Positions 1 through 6,171 are shown, counted from the first letter of the stretch. The stretch is DNA of 11,353 nucleotides from an uncultured Oscillospiraceae bacterium (GCA_934511545.1 CAKSWM010000027.1:1-11353); one strand, 5' to 3'. Numbers and translations are program-made. Notes: generated by a model not told the origin, from the sequence alone.

Positions 1-84
1 GATTCGTTGCTTCATCTCCAGACCGGACATCGTCTTTTTCAACCGGGTCAGGTTAACCTGCAAGGCATTTTCGTCTAAAGCTGC
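1..84 (-). pseudogene. Response regulator C-terminal fragment (OmpR-type winged helix)
   Basis: Read on the minus strand, these bases give an open frame containing LDENALQVNLTRLKK followed by SGLEMKQRI. This resembles the recognition-helix region of the Trans_reg_C winged helix in OmpR-family response regulators of the VanR/BceR kind, where a D-E/D-N-x-L-x-V-N-x-x-R-L-[RK]-K pattern sits just before the C-terminal hairpin. The remaining C-terminus would lie beyond the left edge. Going upstream, the similarity stops near position 85 and the frame meets a stop at 118-120, so receiver domain and start are missing. On the other side of the break lies a MerR-like fragment on the opposite strand. 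I therefore read it as the broken end of a gene, from a rearrangement or a misjoined assembly. Recognition is from family knowledge, without a search. Confidence 0.5.
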
Positions 85-296
85 GCCTTGACATGTTCCG
101 CCGTCAGCAGGAGGTGCTCAGGCAGCAGATGGAAGAGCTTCGGCACACCATGCATATGGTGGATTACAAATGCTGGTACTATGAGACGGCGAAGAAGGCC
201 GGCACGATCGAAGCTCCGCGGGACATGGAGCTTTCCGACGTGCCGGAGCGATTCCGGGATATCCGGCAGGAATTAAAGCGCATACCAGAGCTTTGA
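84..296 (+). pseudogene. MerR-family regulator, C-terminal fragment
   Basis: The frame reads RLDMFRRQQEVLRQQMEELR, then MVDYKCWYYETAKKAGT, and ends at a TGA at 294-296. A dimerisation coiled coil followed by a YK-x-W-YYETA-x-x-AGT-x-E-A-P segment is typical of the C-terminal half of MerR-family one-component regulators in Firmicutes. The N-terminal winged helix-turn-helix that should precede it is absent: the frame upstream has a TAA at 54-56, and the bases there fit a response-regulator fragment on the other strand. The ATG at 93 lies inside the coiled coil, has no ribosome binding site, and is not a real start. The fragment could not bind DNA as a MerR protein does. It converges on the GNAT gene with a 26-base gap and no obvious terminator. 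Confidence 0.6.
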
Positions 297-322
297 GAAC
301 GAAACGGAGCTGCGGGGAGGTG

Positions 323-1300
323 TCAGCGGCGGAGCGTCATATTGAAATACCACTGTTCACCGTCGCCGACAGGCTGTTTTTCCTCGCCGGTGATTTTGAA
401 TCCGTATCTTTTGTAGAAGGCAACGGCGTGTTCGTTTCTCTGCTGTACGTCCAATTTGATGAATTTTACGCTGGAGGACAGAGAGGAACACGCTTTGTCG
501 AAGGCCCGGTATCCGATACCGGAACCGACCATTTCGTGCCGGATCACGATTATACCGATATCGCAGGTATCTCCCTCGACGCTGTAAGTCAGCCACCCGG
601 CGGGGACTGCACCGTCGTATATTATGAAGTTTCCGCCATTTTCGAAATAATCGAAACGCTCTCTCCATTTGTCCGGCGTGGTTTCGTTCTCGGCGAAATA
701 CAGCTGGTATTCTTCGTTATCAAATAACGATGCGATAAATGCGCAGTCGCTTACAGCCGCCCTTCTGAGCTCCACCGTCCCGATATGCTTCTCGAGCAGG
801 ACAAGCTCTATCTCGGCAATGCCGTTGAAGTCGGTCGGGACGACGCCCGCCTCCGTATATCCGAGCTTTTTATACATCGAACGCGCGACTGTGTTTTTCA
901 CGTTCGTATCTATCCTGAGTTCGGAAAAGCCATTTTCCACAGCGTACCTTTCATAGTATGCGAGAAACGCTTTTCCGTATCCCCGGCCCGAGCTGTCCGG
1001 GGAAATCACGAGCGTATGCAGGACGCATACCCTGTCGCCGGGCACGTCATATTTCCATTTTCCCAGTTTGTAGCATTCGACCTGCGTGTTGTTTATGATC
1101 CCTGCGCCATAGATATTTCCGGCGTCCTCCAGAACGAAGAGGTCGCCCCTTTCGAGCGCCGCTTCCGCCGTGGCGCGCACCGGATACACCCCGCGGACCC
1201 ATCCGATCGTCTGTTTTCCGCTTTCCTCCGCGGTGTGGATCGCGTCATATAAGCTCTCGACCGCGTCAATATCGTTTGCGGCCGCTTTTCTTATTATCAT
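323..1300 (-). CDS. Tandem GNAT-family N-acetyltransferase (two GNAT domains)
   Basis: This 325-residue cytosolic protein carries two GNAT acetyltransferase folds in tandem and is predicted to transfer an acetyl group from acetyl-CoA to an amine; the substrate is unknown. The first domain (about residues 1-172) has the acetyl-CoA loop motif in LVISPDSSGRGYGKAFL (about 97-113) and a motif B region with NTVARSMYKKLGY (about 136-148). The second (about 175-325) has HEMVGSGIGYRAF (about 255-267) and RNEHAVAFYKRYGFK (288-302). Both Q/R-x-x-G-x-G/A loops look present, the second with V in place of Q/R, so either or both halves may be active. The start is fixed by GGAGG seven bases upstream of the ATG. 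It lies 165 bases downstream of the phosphoribosyltransferase gene on the same strand. No separate promoter is convincing, so read-through past two hairpins is possible. Confidence 0.85.
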   Translation of the reverse strand: MIIRKAAANDIDAVESLYDAIHTAEESGKQTIGWVRGVYPVRATAEAALERGDLFVLEDAGNIYGAGIINNTQVECYKLGKWKYDVPGDRVCVLHTLVISPDSSGRGYGKAFLAYYERYAVENGFSELRIDTNVKNTVARSMYKKLGYTEAGVVPTDFNGIAEIELVLLEKHIGTVELRRAAVSDCAFIASLFDNEEYQLYFAENETTPDKWRERFDYFENGGNFIIYDGAVPAGWLTYSVEGDTCDIGIIVIRHEMVGSGIGYRAFDKACSSLSSSVKFIKLDVQQRNEHAVAFYKRYGFKITGEEKQPVGDGEQWYFNMTLRR

Positions 1301-1332
1301 TTGATATCCTCCGTAACTCTCGGTTTGTGTGT

Positions 1333-1360
1333 CCGTTTCGGCTCACCGGAGCGGAAACGG
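1333..1360. repeat. Inverted repeat (interrupted 11-pair hairpin) in GNAT leader
   Basis: Arms CCGTTTC (1333-1339) and GAAACGG (1354-1360), a single G-G mismatch, then GCTC/GAGC (1341-1344 and 1349-1352) around the loop ACCG. On the minus strand it sits between the larger hairpin at 1370-1409 and the GNAT ribosome binding site. There is no T-tract, so it is not a standard intrinsic terminator. Confidence 0.6.
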
Positions 1361-1369
1361 CGGAGATAT

Positions 1370-1409
1370 GCCAGCAGCCACAGCGGCTTTTTCCGCTGTG
1401 GCTGCTGGC
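1370..1409. repeat. Perfect 17-bp inverted repeat between phosphoribosyltransferase and GNAT genes
   Basis: GCCAGCAGCCACAGCGG at 1370-1386 pairs perfectly with 1393-1409 around a 6-base loop (CTTTTT on the plus strand). No run of T follows on either strand, so it lacks the usual intrinsic terminator tail although it lies just downstream of the phosphoribosyltransferase stop. Possible roles are mRNA 3'-end stabilisation, a processing site between two cotranscribed genes, or a terminator without a U-tract. The sequence shows only the hairpin; the role is inference. Confidence 0.75.
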
Positions 1410-1465
1410 TGCATTATTGAGCCCCACGATTTTTCCGGCAGGGTCTTTGAACCATATGCTTTGTG

Positions 1466-2023
1466 TTATGCCTTCGGAGTTCCGTCGGGATTGAAGAGGG
1501 GCAGGGGGGCCAGACAGATGATGTCATTGCGCTTTATAGCGTCGCCCTCGGCGAGGATAGCCATTCTGCCGGCGATGATGCCGCCCGCCTTGGTGACGAG
1601 AGTCTCCATCGCGTGGAGAGATTCGCCGGTGGAGATAACGTCGTCGATAATGAGAACGCGCTTGCCCTTTATCATCTCGGCGTCTGCGGTGTCGATGACG
1701 AGCTTCTGCATGCTCATCGTGGTGATGGAGCGGACGTCGACCTCGAAAACTCCGGTCATGTAGGCCTTTGCGCCCTTTCTGGCGAGGAAATACTTCTCCG
1801 CGCCGCTCTGGCGGGCCATTTCATAGAGCAGAGGGATCGCTTTGGCCTCGGGTGCGATGAGATAGTCGTAGTCGGGAGCGCGCTTGAGCAGCTCGGTTGC
1901 GCAGTGAACGGTGAGCTCAACGTCGCCGAAGATGACGAAGGCTCCGATGTATGTATCGTCGGAGACCTTGCACAGCGGGAGCGTGCGCTTTAGACCGGCG
2001 ATATCCATCTCATAGGTAAGCAT
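1466..2023 (-). CDS. Purine-type phosphoribosyltransferase (adenine/xanthine PRTase-like)
   Basis: This 185-residue type I phosphoribosyltransferase probably converts a purine base and PRPP to the nucleotide plus pyrophosphate in the cytosol. The PRPP-binding motif VLIIDDVISTGES is at residues 123-135: hydrophobic stretch, two acidic residues, then the T-G-x-S phosphate loop. The segment DYLIAPEAKAIPLLYEMAR (about 53-71) matches the loop I region of APRT/XPRT proteins, and the C-terminus has the LPLF pattern I associate with Apt-like clostridial proteins. Length fits the family (about 170-200). The base specificity cannot be read from sequence; it could act in salvage or be a PRTase-fold regulator. 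The start is supported by TAGGAGGA nine bases upstream and by the promoter at 2067-2094. I withhold the symbol apt because several paralogues share these features. Confidence 0.82.
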   Translation of the reverse strand: MLTYEMDIAGLKRTLPLCKVSDDTYIGAFVIFGDVELTVHCATELLKRAPDYDYLIAPEAKAIPLLYEMARQSGAEKYFLARKGAKAYMTGVFEVDVRSITTMSMQKLVIDTADAEMIKGKRVLIIDDVISTGESLHAMETLVTKAGGIIAGRMAILAEGDAIKRNDIICLAPLPLFNPDGTPKA

Positions 2024-2066
2024 TTGGATGTTCCTCCTAAAACGGTGTTTTTTATCGGACCTTCTA

Positions 2067-2094
2067 ATTATACAGTATATTCGAAAAAACGCAA
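2067..2094 (-). promoter_or_regulatory. Sigma-A type promoter for the phosphoribosyltransferase gene
   Basis: On the minus strand, TTGCGT (2089-2094) and a perfect TATAAT (2067-2072) are separated by 16 bases. They lie in a locally AT-rich stretch, giving a short leader before the AGGAGG ribosome binding site and ATG at 2023. Confidence 0.65.
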
Positions 2095-2144
2095 GTGCTT
2101 ATGCGGAAAGAAGGGCAAATGATTTCCTGCATACGCGGAAGAAA

Positions 2145-2173
2145 GCAGGGCGTGACCGGCGGTCACGCCCTGC
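2145..2173 (-). terminator. Hairpin downstream of the NTF2-like gene, probable terminator
   Basis: GCAGGGCGTGACC (2145-2157) pairs perfectly with 2161-2173 around a GGC loop, starting 15 bases after the NTF2-like stop on the minus strand. The downstream minus-strand bases (TTTCTTCC) are only a weak T-tract. It separates that gene from the promoter of the next one. Confidence 0.6.
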
Positions 2174-2188
2174 AAAGGATCGGATATC

Positions 2189-3049
2189 TTACTGGAAGAA
2201 CTTGGTGTCGGGGTATTCCTCGGGCTTTGCAACGGTCTGGAAGGGCTCGGGGACGTATGTTGCGGTCGGATCGACCTTGCGCGCGCAGCGGTCGCCTTTT
2301 TTGCAGGGCTCGGTGTAGAGCTCTTCCCATCCCTCGTCCCAGCTCTCATAGGGCTTTATAAACTCGGGCTGGAAGTTGTGCAGGTCGCAGTACGGCGTAT
2401 CGGTCTGGAGCGTGACGTACAGCGGGTTGCCGTTTTCGTCGCGGTCGATGAAAGCGTTGGGCGCCCACTTGGGATCCCAGTTGTCGATGTCGTCGCCGCC
2501 GGCGAAGCCGACGAGATAGGGCATCTGGCCCCATCCGGGACCGTCGAACGGGGTGTTGAATGTGCCGTGCATATCCATGCGGTAGATCTTCCACTCGCCG
2601 TCCTCTTTGATAAAGCCGAAGCGGAACTTGCAGAAGCTCCACAGGGACTTTATGCCGTCCTTTGTCTTGAGACTCTCGCAGCCGAGACTGGAGAAATAAC
2701 CCTTGGCGCTCTCGTTATCGGCGGCGACCTCGAGGGCGGGGGTCAGCAGCTCGTGGCAGTAGATGCGCCCGGCAAGACCCTGCTCGCTGGCCTGGAGCAG
2801 TCCGGTGTAGTGGTTGCGGATGCCCTGCGCTCCCTCATAGACGTTGCCGTTGAAGATGGCGCGGACGCCGGGGGTCTTGAGAGCAAAGCACTCCTCCTGC
2901 TCCTTCCAGCGGTGTGCGGAATGCAGGTTCTCATACTTTGCCATCAGGTTCATGATCTCCTGTGCGGACTGGTGGCGGGCTATCTGGAGCTTTGCGTCGG
3001 CAAGCTCTTTTTCAAGCGCTGCAAGACGGGCTTCAAAGTTGTTATCCAT
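2189..3049 (-). CDS. NTF2/SnoaL-like family protein with N-terminal coiled coil
   Basis: The 286-residue protein begins with a predicted coiled coil (about 5-28, heptad-like FEARLAALEKELADAKLQIA). An NTF2-like, SnoaL-type domain follows (about 28-165): IMNLMAKYENLHSAHRWKE, then IFNGNVYEGAQGIRNHYTGL, then KFRFGFIKEDGEWKIYRMDM, an order usual for the cone-shaped fold with a helical start and a final W-K-I strand. The family includes cyclases, dehydratases, isomerases and binding proteins, so no reaction can be named. Residues His99 and His161 lie where pocket residues often occur. The C-terminal 120 residues are rich in W, P, D and Y (WDPKWAPNAF, PYCDLHNFQPEF), with cysteines at 249 and 255. 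No signal peptide is seen. Start: AAGGAG seven to eight bases upstream. The gene has its own promoter and a downstream hairpin, so it is probably monocistronic. Confidence 0.75.
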   Translation of the reverse strand: MDNNFEARLAALEKELADAKLQIARHQSAQEIMNLMAKYENLHSAHRWKEQEECFALKTPGVRAIFNGNVYEGAQGIRNHYTGLLQASEQGLAGRIYCHELLTPALEVAADNESAKGYFSSLGCESLKTKDGIKSLWSFCKFRFGFIKEDGEWKIYRMDMHGTFNTPFDGPGWGQMPYLVGFAGGDDIDNWDPKWAPNAFIDRDENGNPLYVTLQTDTPYCDLHNFQPEFIKPYESWDEGWEELYTEPCKKGDRCARKVDPTATYVPEPFQTVAKPEEYPDTKFFQ

Positions 3050-3080
3050 GCTTCTTTCTCCTTCTCATGTTGATGCTGAT

Positions 3081-3109
3081 ATTATGTAGCAATTATGTGC
3101 AAATGTCAA
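3081..3109 (-). promoter_or_regulatory. Sigma-A promoter for the NTF2-like gene
   Basis: On the minus strand a perfect -35 TTGACA (3104-3109) is followed after 17 bases by CATAAT (3081-3086). The predicted transcript start is a few bases upstream of the AAGGAG site of the gene starting at 3049, so the leader is only about 25 bases. This is one of the best promoter matches in the window. Confidence 0.8.
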
Positions 3110-3161
3110 TAACAGCTACCGAAAGCCCCAAAGCGATAAAGCGTTGAAGTATAAGGAAAAA

Positions 3162-4196
3162 TCAGCTCCCGGAGACCAGCTCCGCTCCCGGATAATAATG
3201 CTCCAGTATTTCACGGTAATCCAGTCCGCGGGCGGCGAGAACGTTCGCGCCGTACTGGCTCATGCCCACACCGTGGCCGAAGCCGCGCACGGTGAAAACA
3301 AACTGGCCGTCCGAATATTCGAGCGTGAACGCGGTCGAGCGCAGACCGAACATGGCGCGAAGCTCGTTCCCGCTGATATCGACTCCGCCGATCGTCATGG
3401 AGGATACCCGTCCGCTCTCCGAAAGCTCGGCCTGTCCCGCCCAGTCCTTCGGTGCGCCCGACAGGTCCGCCTGCGGATACCGTGCGAGGACCGCCTCGGA
3501 AAAGCCCTCGACCGGCGAGGTGACCGTGCTGACAAAGTTCGGGACATCCTGTTCGCTCTCCGGACTGGAGACGCAGACCAGATACGGCTCCGACGACCAT
3601 ATCTCGGCGCTCGATTCCGTCATACCGTCGGAGGATGAGTGGAACACCGCCTGGATAGGTTCGCCGTCATACACAAGGTACTGCCCGTCCGTCGCGGAAA
3701 CGGCCTGGCTGACCCTGCCGCGGTATTCTTCGTAAGAGCCGCCCCAGTTTGCCAGCATCTGCGCGTCCGTCAGCTGCGCTTTGCAGCAGGCCGCGTCGCC
3801 GCAGACGGCGGCGCCGGGGTGCGCGGGAGTCTCGTGCGCCATCTTGTAAAGTATGTATGTCCGCGCGGCCACAGCCTGCGCCTTGAGCGCCTCGATATCG
3901 AAGGACGCCGGCATTTCTCCCGCGACGACGCCGATCAGATACTCGTCCATCGTGTGGACGGAAACGCTGCCGTCGTCCTCCAGCGCCGTGAAGGAGACGT
4001 CGCTGTCCTGCTGACCCGCGGACGCGGCATACGGGCCCGTGTCCGCAGCGGCTCCGTCCGGCGCAGGGGACGCTTCGCCCTGTTCCGTTCCGGCGTTTTC
4101 CTCCGCGGGAGCGTATGACATACGCATATAGATTATGATACCCAGACATGTGCACAGCACCGCCAGCAGCGCCGCGCCGTAAAGCTTTGCCTTCAT
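3162..4196 (-). CDS. spoIID: Stage II sporulation protein D (SpoIID), peptidoglycan lytic transglycosylase
   Basis: SpoIID is a membrane-anchored lytic transglycosylase that works with SpoIIM and SpoIIP to cut septal peptidoglycan during forespore engulfment. This 344-residue copy has an N-terminal membrane anchor (about 5-24), a low-complexity A/P/E/G linker (about 28-68), and the SpoIID/LytB domain from about 69. Key features: YLIGVVAGEMPASF (86-99) with the expected catalytic Glu94; QAVAARTYILYK (107-118); GDAACCKAQL (133-142); FHSSSDGMTE (185-194); and GFGHGVGMSQYGA near 305-317. Cys132, Cys137 and Cys138 fall in the segment linked to zinc binding in clostridial SpoIID. Start: GGGGAGG seven bases before the ATG. 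In Bacillus the gene is sigma-E controlled; I find no convincing sigma-E promoter here. It is divergent from the membrane protein gene at 4302, and no clear terminator is visible after it. Confidence 0.93.
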   Translation of the reverse strand: MKAKLYGAALLAVLCTCLGIIIYMRMSYAPAEENAGTEQGEASPAPDGAAADTGPYAASAGQQDSDVSFTALEDDGSVSVHTMDEYLIGVVAGEMPASFDIEALKAQAVAARTYILYKMAHETPAHPGAAVCGDAACCKAQLTDAQMLANWGGSYEEYRGRVSQAVSATDGQYLVYDGEPIQAVFHSSSDGMTESSAEIWSSEPYLVCVSSPESEQDVPNFVSTVTSPVEGFSEAVLARYPQADLSGAPKDWAGQAELSESGRVSSMTIGGVDISGNELRAMFGLRSTAFTLEYSDGQFVFTVRGFGHGVGMSQYGANVLAARGLDYREILEHYYPGAELVSGS

Positions 4197-4234
4197 CGTG
4201 TTGCCTCCCCGTCCTCTGCTTTATCCGTTTTTGC

Positions 4235-4263
4235 TTGACTGTGTTTTCATATGGGTATAAAAT
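4235..4263 (+). promoter_or_regulatory. Promoter for the 8-TM membrane protein gene, overlapping a spurious upstream ATG
   Basis: TTGACT (4235-4240) is followed after 17 bases by TAAAAT (4258-4263); TATAAA at 4256 is an overlapping alternative. The -10 element covers the codons after the ATG at 4251, so transcription would start near 4270. The translated start must therefore lie downstream, which favours the ATG at 4302. The signal sits in the divergent spacer with spoIID. Confidence 0.65.
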
Positions 4264-4301
4264 ATTTCATCAGTGAATTCTATTTGGACAGGTCGGATAT
4301 A

Positions 4302-5072
4302 ATGCAAAAAAGATTTTGGATATTTGTCTGCTACGCCTTTATTACCGGGGCGTTTTCGATGTTTCTGCGCTGGCTCCAGCTCATCAACTGTTTTGAGGAG
4401 GACACGGGGCTGTTTATCAGCGGCGGCGCGCTGACGCCGCTTTTCATCATACTTCTGCTAATCTCCGCTGCGGGTATGCTGCTCATGGCCATGCGGTGCA
4501 GGCCGGCGGAGGAGCCGGAGGCCGCGCTGCGCGCGAGGTCCCCGCTGTGCACGGTGTTCTCGGCGGTTCTGGCATTTGTCATGTTCGCGGGCGCAGTGAT
4601 GCTGTTTGTCCGGGCGGGAGACATGCGCGCGGCGATGCTTTTCCGTCTGCTTGCGATACTGGGCGTCGCCGCGGCGGCTTCGATGTTCGGTGCGGCGGAC
4701 CGCATGTCAAGAGGCCGGGCCGACAGCACAGCCTGCTTCTGCTTCACCGTTGTCATCCTGTTCTACTGTCTCTGGATGGTGGCGTCCTATAAGGCCCACG
4801 ATTCCGACCCCGTGATCTGGAGCTATGCGCCCGAGATACTGGCGATCGCGGCGGGAACGCTGGCATGGTATTTTCTTGCCGGGTTCGCCTTCGGCAAGCC
4901 GAAGACCGTACAGGCGGTGTTCTTCAGCGGACTGTCCTTTGTCCTCGCGCTCACCGCCATGCCGGATGACCGGGACCTCTCGCTGAGCATCCTGCTCATG
5001 GTTCCTGGACTCGAGGCCCTGATGCTATCCTGGATGCTGATACGAAACCTTCAGGCCGAAAACGGGCGCTGA
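4302..5072 (+). CDS. Polytopic membrane protein of unknown function (about 8 TM)
   Basis: The 256-residue protein (from the ATG at 4302) is almost entirely hydrophobic. About eight membrane segments can be seen, beginning with FWIFVCYAFITGAFSMFL, LFIILLLISAAGMLLM and VFSAVLAFVMFAGAVMLFV, and ending with LLMVPGLEALMLSWMLI. Short charged loops separate them. The stretch YAPEILAIAAGTLAWYF followed by AGFAFGKPK resembles an uncharacterised protein family I associate with gut Clostridia. There are no transporter signature motifs, ATPase motifs or conserved membrane acidic pairs, so function cannot be assigned. The open frame extends upstream to an ATG at 4251, but that start overlaps the promoter and lacks a ribosome binding site. 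The 4302 start has only a weak site (AGG at 4280-4282). The gene stands alone, with a promoter in front and a strong terminator behind. Confidence 0.75.
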   Translation: MQKRFWIFVCYAFITGAFSMFLRWLQLINCFEEDTGLFISGGALTPLFIILLLISAAGMLLMAMRCRPAEEPEAALRARSPLCTVFSAVLAFVMFAGAVMLFVRAGDMRAAMLFRLLAILGVAAAASMFGAADRMSRGRADSTACFCFTVVILFYCLWMVASYKAHDSDPVIWSYAPEILAIAAGTLAWYFLAGFAFGKPKTVQAVFFSGLSFVLALTAMPDDRDLSLSILLMVPGLEALMLSWMLIRNLQAENGR

Positions 5073-5081
5073 GCGGGAGTT

Positions 5082-5121
5082 ATACGGTGTGACCCGGAAA
5101 AACGGGTCACACCGTATTTTT
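5082..5121 (+). terminator. Strong intrinsic terminator after the membrane protein gene
   Basis: ATACGGTGTGACCCG (5082-5096) pairs with CGGGTCACACCGTAT (5103-5117) around loop GAAAAA and runs directly into a five-T tract (5117-5121). It begins ten bases after the TGA. From here to the promoter at 5185 I see only a weak GCCGCC/GGCGGC inverted repeat (5134-5139 and 5150-5155). Confidence 0.9.
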
Positions 5122-5184
5122 GCGCCGTTTAAGGCCGCCTGTACGAAAAGGCGGCGCGGTACGGGATTCATATGCTCCGTAACC

Positions 5185-5213
5185 ATGGCATTATCGCGCT
5201 TTCCGCATATAAT
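5185..5213 (+). promoter_or_regulatory. Promoter for the DUF11 protein gene
   Basis: A perfect -10 TATAAT (5208-5213) is preceded at 17 bases by ATGGCA (5185-5190), a 4-of-6 match to TTGACA. The predicted start is near 5220, immediately before the palindrome at 5221-5232. Confidence 0.55.
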
Positions 5214-5220
5214 GTGGCGA

Positions 5221-5232
5221 GGGATCGATCCC
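5221..5232. repeat. 12-bp perfect palindrome at the predicted transcript start of the DUF11 gene
   Basis: GGGATCGATCCC is a perfect palindrome just downstream of the -10 box and 22 bases before the ATG. It could be an operator half-site pair or a short 5' stem in the mRNA; a 12-bp palindrome can also occur by chance. Confidence 0.4.
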
Positions 5233-5254
5233 CATATAAGTTAGGAGGAAAAGC

Positions 5255-6106
5255 ATGGCAACCTTTTTTAACCAGGCCACGCTGTCTTACAGCGGCGGTA
5301 CGGTCAATTCAAACGTTACCACGGGCGAGATCGTCGAGGTCCTGTCCGTTACTAAGACAGCCGTTAAAAGCGAGTACACTCAGGGCGACGAGATAACCTA
5401 TGCGGTGAATATCGTCAACAGCGGAAGCACGGCCTTTACCGGGCTTACGCTTAACGACGATCTTGGGGGCTACGCCTACAACAACACAACGCTGGTGCCG
5501 CTGGAATATGTTGCGGGCTCTGTAAAGTATTTCGTCAACGGCGTATTGCAGGCGGCGCCGACGCTGACCACCACTTCGCCGCTCGAGGTCACGGGACTGT
5601 CCGTGCCCGGAAACGGCGCGGCGACGCTGCTTTATACTGTCCGGACAAACGGCTTTGCGGACCCGGCGGCAAACGGAACCATCAGGAATACCGTCACCGT
5701 GAGCGGGGAGACCGCCGCGGCGATAACCGACACGGAGACCGTGACGGCGTCCGCTGCCCCGCGGCTCTCCATCGCAAAAGCGCTTTCCCCGACGACCGTG
5801 AATGAAAACGGAAGGCTTACCTACACGTTCACGATCAGCAATGCGGGCAGCGCTGCGGCCGCCGCTTCGGACAACATCGTTGTGACCGACACGTTCGACC
5901 CCGTCCTCAGAGACATTACAGTGACCTACAACGGGACCGTCTGGACCGAGGGCACGGAGTATACCTATAACGAGACGACCGGCGCTTTCGCGACCGTGAG
6001 CGGCGCCATAACCGTTCCGGCGGCGACCTTCACCAGAGACACGGAAACGGGCGCATGGATAACCGCTCCGGGTACCTCAACGCTTGTTATTACAGGTACC
6101 GTATAA
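5255..6106 (+). CDS. DUF11-type repeat protein, two beta-sandwich domains, no signal peptide
   Basis: The 283-residue protein has a short N-terminal strand region (MATFFNQATLSYSGG) and two DUF11-like domains. Domain one is about residues 28-165, with TKTAVKSEYTQGDEITYAV and NSGSTAFTGLTLNDDLG. Domain two is about 168-283, with LSIAKALSPTTVNENGRLTY and DNIVVTDTFDPVL. DUF11/TIGR01451 domains are Ig-like beta-sandwiches usually found in cell-surface or secreted proteins. Composition is Thr/Ala/Val/Asn-rich, and there is no cysteine, no histidine and no methionine after the start, as expected for an extracellular structural protein. Yet there is no signal peptide, lipobox, LPxTG or membrane anchor. 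How it leaves the cell, if it does, is unknown; spore-coat assembly from inside the mother cell is one speculation. Start: TAGGAGGAAAAGC directly before the ATG, a very strong site, suggesting high expression. Confidence 0.82.
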   Translation: MATFFNQATLSYSGGTVNSNVTTGEIVEVLSVTKTAVKSEYTQGDEITYAVNIVNSGSTAFTGLTLNDDLGGYAYNNTTLVPLEYVAGSVKYFVNGVLQAAPTLTTTSPLEVTGLSVPGNGAATLLYTVRTNGFADPAANGTIRNTVTVSGETAAAITDTETVTASAAPRLSIAKALSPTTVNENGRLTYTFTISNAGSAAAAASDNIVVTDTFDPVLRDITVTYNGTVWTEGTEYTYNETTGAFATVSGAITVPAATFTRDTETGAWITAPGTSTLVITGTV

Positions 6107-6129
6107 GCAAAAGACTCCGCAAAAAATAA

Positions 6130-6154
6130 GGACTGCCCGGACACCGGGCAGTCC
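6130..6154. terminator. Bidirectional terminator between convergent DUF11 and DUF362 genes
   Basis: GGACTGCCCGG (6130-6140) pairs perfectly with CCGGGCAGTCC (6144-6154) around loop ACA. On the minus strand it is followed by CTTATTTTTT, a good T-tract; on the plus strand by CTTTC, a weak one. It lies 23 bases after the DUF11 stop and 17 bases after the DUF362 stop, so it can serve both genes, most strongly the minus-strand one. Confidence 0.85.
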
Positions 6155-6171
6155 CTTTCAAACGGAAAAGA

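Noticed and set aside
93..296. A complete 67-residue gene starting at ATG 93
   Set aside because: The ATG lies inside a MerR-type coiled coil, similarity continues upstream of it, and there is no ribosome binding site; it is a fragment.
2378..3073. Plus-strand open frame of 231 residues opposite the NTF2-like gene
   Set aside because: Regulatory signals and family pattern support only the minus-strand gene.
4245..4275. Sigma-E type promoter for spoIID on the minus strand (CATATGAAA as -10)
   Set aside because: The -10 is a fair match, but nothing resembling the sigma-E -35 element lies 14-15 bases upstream (CACTGATG).
4251..4301. Upstream start of the membrane protein gene
   Set aside because: It overlaps the -10 element and has no ribosome binding site.
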